Assembly (NCBI GenBank): GCA_014799405.1
Contig: JAAVIA010000002.1
Coordinates: 1-42,855 of the forward strand
Direction: 5' to 3'
DNA from: Lachnospiraceae bacterium
Lineage (GTDB): Bacteria; Bacillota; Clostridia; Lachnospirales; Lachnospiraceae
Length of the DNA stretch: 42,855 nt
Shown here: positions 38,787 to 42,855 of the stretch, in pieces
How positions within the stretch are numbered: the first letter of the stretch is position 1
How the letters are laid out: every line of letters begins with the position of its first letter
Notes under the pieces: generated by a model
Seen by the model: only the letters and a program-made list of their open reading frames with translations
What the model was told of the DNA's origin: nothing
Database searches by the model: none
Program-made: the position numbers and the translations under genes

Positions 38787-40484
38787 CTACTCCCACTCAA
38801 CAGCCTTGAAGGAATCTATCAGTGCCTGGGACAAATCATCCATGACAGCCTGCTTGGATGCGTCTTCTGAAACATCGAAATACAAAAAACCCCAATCGTT
38901 AATGTCATCCTCTGTAAGTCCGGAAAATCTTATAAGGTTGTAAGGAATCTCTCGAATGATTATCTCATCACCCGAAATATGCTCATGTTTCTCCTCCACG
39001 GTCATTGTACCCTTCTCCAAAGTATAGGAAAATCCAAAAGGATTGACTCCCTCATCTGCGCTTGCAATGCTTCGTGTCAGGCTCTGAATGTTTCTAAGAC
39101 TGTATTCACTATATCCTCCGTCAAAAGTAGTGCGCAGCCAATCATCACTAAATGCCTCCTCCCATGGTGTGGTGCTACTCGTATCATTTATATATAATCC
39201 GATATCCAAAGCCTCCGAATCAGGGAAGTACTCGCCATCAACATATGCCAATGAATGACTATAGCCAAGCTGTACATTTCTAATAAGCGTTACATCCTCC
39301 AGCTTCCGTGTGTGATAATCCCATGCTTCATTATCTAATCTTTGCCCATCAAACTCCAATGGAATAAGAAAATTGTATGTCTGTTTAAGCCAAACCTGAC
39401 TTTCAAGATAACTGAGATTATACCGTTTAAACATATCATCAGATACCGTTTCATTAAATTCATTTGATACATGGTTGTAATTAGTATATTCAAACACAAT
39501 ACGGGAATCTCCGCCCTGTGTCACGCTTTCAAGCTGTGTTGTTCCATTATCCGCTTTATTGTCATCCTTGTCATTGTTCGCAATTATAAAGCCTGCCGCA
39601 CCTCCCAGTACAGCAAGTGCCGCTATTCCTGCTATTATTTTTGTCTTTAAAGCCTTTGTCATAGCATATCCTCCTATTTTCGCTGCCGTGCCTGCTACCG
39701 CCTGTCCTCCCACTGCCGTGCCTGCTGCCGCTTGTCCTCCCACTGCTCCCGCTGTCGCTGTCTGCCCTGCCGTTGCAGCTGCTGTTTCCGTAGTTACACC
39801 GCCAGCAACAGAAGCTGCCACCGCTGCCTTTGCCATAGGTGGGATTCCGTATACCTGATAGTGAAAAAGCAGCGCAAGAAACGGTATACCTGCAACAGAG
39901 TAGATTTTCTCTCCGCTTTGCTGTTCATAGGCAAGCACACCCTCCTTTATTTTCCTACGGGCTGCATTTAGGCGGTATTTAACCGTACCAACCGGACACT
40001 CCATAAGCTGGGCAATTTCCTGTATTGTCATTTCATCAAAATAAAACAGGATAACTGTTCTGTACAGTGTTTCCGATAAAACATTGCTCATAATATGAAA
40101 TACAAGCTGCCGTTTTTCCTGCTGCGTTGCATAGCTTTCAGGAAGAAAATTTTCGTTTTCCTCCTTACAATCCTCCATGGCATCAGTATCATTCAGATAA
40201 AACATATTGTTTTTCTTTAAAAGGTTTTTACATTTATTTACTGCAATTCTTATAAGCCATGCCTCAAACTGTTGTCTGTCCTTAAGTTCCCCCAAATGCT
40301 CCCATGCTGAAGTATAGGTCTCCTGAGCCATGTCAAGTGCATCCTGCTCATTTTTAACAAGACAAATACATGTATAATATATTTTTTGATAAGTCATCTG
40401 GTAAAGACGGTTCCATGCATCCTGATTTCCTGATAGAGCCTGCTCCACAAGTGTCCTAAAATCCATTTTATATCCTCCTCTCAA
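38787..40484 (-). CDS. ECF-type RNA polymerase sigma factor fused to TM helix and extracellular domain
   Basis: Sigma region 2 (DALDMAQETYTSAWEHLGELKDRQQFEAWLIRIAVNKCKN) and region 4 (MTIQEIAQLMECPVGTVKYRLNAARRKIKE), then Gly/Ala linker, TM (IIAGIAALAVLGGAAGFIIA) and ~250-aa domain. Confidence 0.88.
   Translation of the reverse strand: MRGGYKMDFRTLVEQALSGNQDAWNRLYQMTYQKIYYTCICLVKNEQDALDMAQETYTSAWEHLGELKDRQQFEAWLIRIAVNKCKNLLKKNNMFYLNDTDAMEDCKEENENFLPESYATQQEKRQLVFHIMSNVLSETLYRTVILFYFDEMTIQEIAQLMECPVGTVKYRLNAARRKIKEGVLAYEQQSGEKIYSVAGIPFLALLFHYQVYGIPPMAKAAVAASVAGGVTTETAAATAGQTATAGAVGGQAAAGTAVGGQAVAGTAAKIGGYAMTKALKTKIIAGIAALAVLGGAAGFIIANNDKDDNKADNGTTQLESVTQGGDSRIVFEYTNYNHVSNEFNETVSDDMFKRYNLSYLESQVWLKQTYNFLIPLEFDGQRLDNEAWDYHTRKLEDVTLIRNVQLGYSHSLAYVDGEYFPDSEALDIGLYINDTSSTTPWEEAFSDDWLRTTFDGGYSEYSLRNIQSLTRSIASADEGVNPFGFSYTLEKGTMTVEEKHEHISGDEIIIREIPYNLIRFSGLTEDDINDWGFLYFDVSEDASKQAVMDDLSQALIDSFKAVEWE
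39681..39750. repeat. Short 30-bp tandem repeat inside the sigma-factor linker
   Basis: CCTGCTACCGCCTGTCCTCCCACTGCCGTG / CCTGCTGCCGCTTGTCCTCCCACTGCTCCC, encodes GGQAAAGTAV/GGQAVAGTAA. Confidence 0.75.
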
Positions 40485-40557
40485 TTATTTGTTCCAGCAT
40501 TTTGGCAAATACCTATACACTATATAGACAAAAAAAAGTACTGAAAGGTTTGCTTTA

Positions 40558-40602
40558 AATTAAAAATCCGCATAAAAAATTTACTAATTTTCTATGCGGA
40601 CA
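40558..40602 (-). terminator. Terminator at 3' end of PPTase gene
   Basis: Minus strand CCGCATAGAAAATTAGTAAATTTTTTATGCGG ATTTTTAATT. Confidence 0.7.
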
Positions 40603-41255
40603 TCCGTAACATCCTCAGCGCAAATTGCATATATATAATTATCTATTTCTCCAGTATAATATTTTAAAGCCTCATTCTTCACGCATTTATTTACAACATC
40701 AACTTCAAACGATGATAACGGGACGCTTATCCCTTTACCGCTCAGCTTTAAATATGCTTCTTTGAGTGTCCAGATTTCAAAGAAACGCCTGCTCCTTTCG
40801 GCATTCATTTTATCTTCCCCACACCCATCAAACACAGGCTCATCATTTCCATTTAATACATACAAGTACTCATGTGGAACAAAGCATCTCTTGGCGACCT
40901 TCGTATCCTTAATCCTGAGCTCCTCTATATCTACTCCAAGCTCCTGCTTGGAGTATGCCATCATAACCATATCCCCCGAATGGGATATGTTGTATTTATA
41001 CTCAGGATATTCCTTTAAATACGGCTTTCCGTTTTCACCCTTTCCGATAAGAATGTCATCCGGCTTTAAACCAAATTCTCGTTCCACAATCTCCTGTAAA
41101 AGCAGTCCTGCCGTCATGGAAACATATGCAGCCTTTTTATTTTTAAGCTTTGCAACCTTTTCCCTTCTCGCAAGGTGAAGCATATTTATTATACTGTCAA
41201 AGTTTTTTTCAAGGTACTCGGCATCAACTCTTTTGAATACTACGTTTATTTTCAT
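40584..41255 (-). CDS. 4'-phosphopantetheinyl transferase (Sfp type)
   Basis: GKPYLKEYPEYKYNISHSGDMVMMAYSKQELGVDIEEL and RFFEIWTLKEAYLKLSGKGISVPLSSFEV. Confidence 0.93.
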   Translation of the reverse strand: MKINVVFKRVDAEYLEKNFDSIINMLHLARREKVAKLKNKKAAYVSMTAGLLLQEIVEREFGLKPDDILIGKGENGKPYLKEYPEYKYNISHSGDMVMMAYSKQELGVDIEELRIKDTKVAKRCFVPHEYLYVLNGNDEPVFDGCGEDKMNAERSRRFFEIWTLKEAYLKLSGKGISVPLSSFEVDVVNKCVKNEALKYYTGEIDNYIYAICAEDVTDVRIEN

Positions 41256-41379
41256 TTTTCAGCTCCGTTATATTGAACGTCAGACTATTCCAAATTTGCT
41301 TTCAGCAAATAGGCTGACATAAACCTTTAACCCAATTATTAAAACGTGGGCAGGCTTATGTCTATTTTAACCTATAACA

Positions 41380-41826
41380 TTACTGATTGTAAATATCCTC
41401 TTTATTCATTGCAGTAAACGCAAGTATACCCTTGGCTTTTACCTTTCCGTCAACCGTAACCTTCGCATTAAATTTTATAAGTCCTGCGCCGCCGCTCTCC
41501 TTTGTAACCTCTATGACAAGAGTATCCCCCGGAAGAACAGGCTTAAGAAACTTGAATTCCTCGCATTTTAACAGCACATATATTTTACTGTCATCGGTCC
41601 CCTCGCTCTCAATAGTTATTGAGCATAGTTGTGCTGCTGCCTCAATAACAAGAACTCCGGGCATTATCGGTGCATCGGGAAAATGTCCTGCAAAATATGG
41701 TTCGTTTATGGAGACGCATTTGATTCCCCTCGCATATTCGCCTGCCCGCACCTCCTCAACCTTCTCTATCATCTGAAAGGGAGGTCTTTGCTTTATCCTC
41801 TTTTGTACCTCGTTTATATTCATCAT
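41380..41826 (-). CDS. 3-hydroxyacyl-ACP dehydratase FabZ-like
   Basis: RPPFQMIEKVEEV...GHFPDAPIMPGVLVIEAAAQLC; start set at MMNINEV just after the upstream stop. Confidence 0.93.
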   Translation of the reverse strand: MMNINEVQKRIKQRPPFQMIEKVEEVRAGEYARGIKCVSINEPYFAGHFPDAPIMPGVLVIEAAAQLCSITIESEGTDDSKIYVLLKCEEFKFLKPVLPGDTLVIEVTKESGGAGLIKFNAKVTVDGKVKAKGILAFTAMNKEDIYNQ

Positions 41827-41828
41827 AA

Positions 41829-42566
41829 TTACAGACTTAAGCCCCCATCTAATACTATTACCTGCCCCGTCATATATGTACATGCAGGTCCCGCAAGCAT
41901 TGCAACCATTTCCGCTACCTCCTCGGCAGTTCCAAAACGTTTTAACGGAATTGTACTTAAATACTCCTCCTTCTTGTCCTCAGGAAGCTGGTCCACCATG
42001 TCAGTTGCAATAAAGCCCGGTGCAACTGCATTTACCCTTATTCCGTATGGTGCAAGCTCCTTAGCCATTGTTGCCGTCATGGCGTTTACCGCTCCCTTTG
42101 TGGAGCTGTAAACAGACTGTCCCGGTACTGCAAGCTTTGAGCTTACGGAGGATACATTTATTATTACGCCCTGTTTTTTAGAAAACATTTTTAATACTGC
42201 CTGCTGTGTACAGTATAAATACCCCTTTATATTAAGATCAAGGCATTTATTTATTGTTTCCTCACTCATCATAAGGACAAACTCGTCCTTTACAATTCCT
42301 GCATTGTTTACAAGCACATCAATCTGTCCGTATGTATTTACGGTTTCCCGTATAAGCATTTTTGCTTCAGCCGGATTGGAAACGTCCGCCTTTATTGCGG
42401 TTGCCTCGCCGCCTGCTTCTTTTATGAGGCTTACAACCTCATTTGCCGCCTCGTCATTTGAATTATAATTTACTACAACCTTGTAGCCCTCCGCTCCAAG
42501 CTTTATGGCACAGGCACGTCCTATACCTCTTGAAGCACCTGTTACAAGCGCCACCTTATTTTCCAT
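41829..42566 (-). CDS. 3-oxoacyl-ACP reductase FabG-like
   Basis: VALVTGASRGIGRACA, NNAGIVKDEF, YSSTKGAVNAMT, PGFIATDM SDR motifs. Confidence 0.94.
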   Translation of the reverse strand: MENKVALVTGASRGIGRACAIKLGAEGYKVVVNYNSNDEAANEVVSLIKEAGGEATAIKADVSNPAEAKMLIRETVNTYGQIDVLVNNAGIVKDEFVLMMSEETINKCLDLNIKGYLYCTQQAVLKMFSKKQGVIINVSSVSSKLAVPGQSVYSSTKGAVNAMTATMAKELAPYGIRVNAVAPGFIATDMVDQLPEDKKEEYLSTIPLKRFGTAEEVAEMVAMLAGPACTYMTGQVIVLDGGLSL

Positions 42567-42587
42567 TGTGTTTCTCCCTTCATCTAT

Positions 42588-42855
42588 TTACAGTCCCGCT
42601 TTCTTAAGTACAACTGCGCTGTATGAGCCACCTACAGCGTAAGCAGTCGTAAGCACATACTTGTATGCGGTGGTATCAGATTCTATTTTTTTTGCGCCAC
42701 CCTTGTTTACATAATATGCCTTCTGATTTCCTACAAGATCCCCTGCGAGGGTAAGCGCCGCATGTGCAACCGTAAGGGTGCTTGCCGCAGCCCTTGCCTC
42801 CCCTGACACTTCTTTTATACAATGTACAGGTATTTTTCCTTCGAAAAGTTCTCCG
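42588..42855 (-). CDS. Beta-ketoacyl synthase, C-terminal fragment truncated by window edge
   Basis: VSGEARAAASTLTVAHAALTLAGD...YVLTTAYAVGGSYSAVVLKKAG; reading frame appears open to the window end. Confidence 0.65.
   Translation of the reverse strand, partial: GELFEGKIPVHCIKEVSGEARAAASTLTVAHAALTLAGDLVGNQKAYYVNKGGAKKIESDTTAYKYVLTTAYAVGGSYSAVVLKKAGL

Overview
The window looks like a low-to-moderate GC Firmicutes chromosome segment, most likely Lachnospiraceae/Clostridia judging by gene content and style (inference; no search was run). Main content in order: CvpA / DUF5711-like / LysM genes; a YyaC-like sporulation protein; an HD-domain protein; leuA with a clear T-box leader (apparent CUC Leu specifier); uracil-DNA glycosylase; a cotJABC spore-coat operon; a compact chemosensory operon (histidine kinase, REC-HD protein, CheR, CheB, CheY-like, CheA, CheW, MCP) with no flagellar genes nearby; an orphan WXG/LXG-like two-gene cassette; a VanRS-like two-component system with two VanY-like carboxypeptidases but no resistance ligase; an MFS/spermidine-synthase-like fusion; an FtsX-type ABC exporter; ilvE-ridA-cvfB; tRNA-Gln(CTG) and tRNA-Arg(ACG) flanking a small variable region; an ECF sigma factor fused to a membrane/extracellular domain; and the start of a PPTase-FabZ-FabG-ketosynthase cluster cut by the window edge. 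The most unusual signals are: (1) a 459-bp imperfect palindrome that exactly fills the gap between two convergent stop codons and has swapped internal modules in its two arms, with a shorter relative at ~33.4-33.6 kb; (2) a duplicated promoter plus terminator-hairpin leader ahead of each vanY gene; (3) a G8 tract that splits an acyltransferase gene so that loss of one G would restore the full frame; (4) an HD-GYP-like protein in the chemosensory operon that has lost metal-binding residues.
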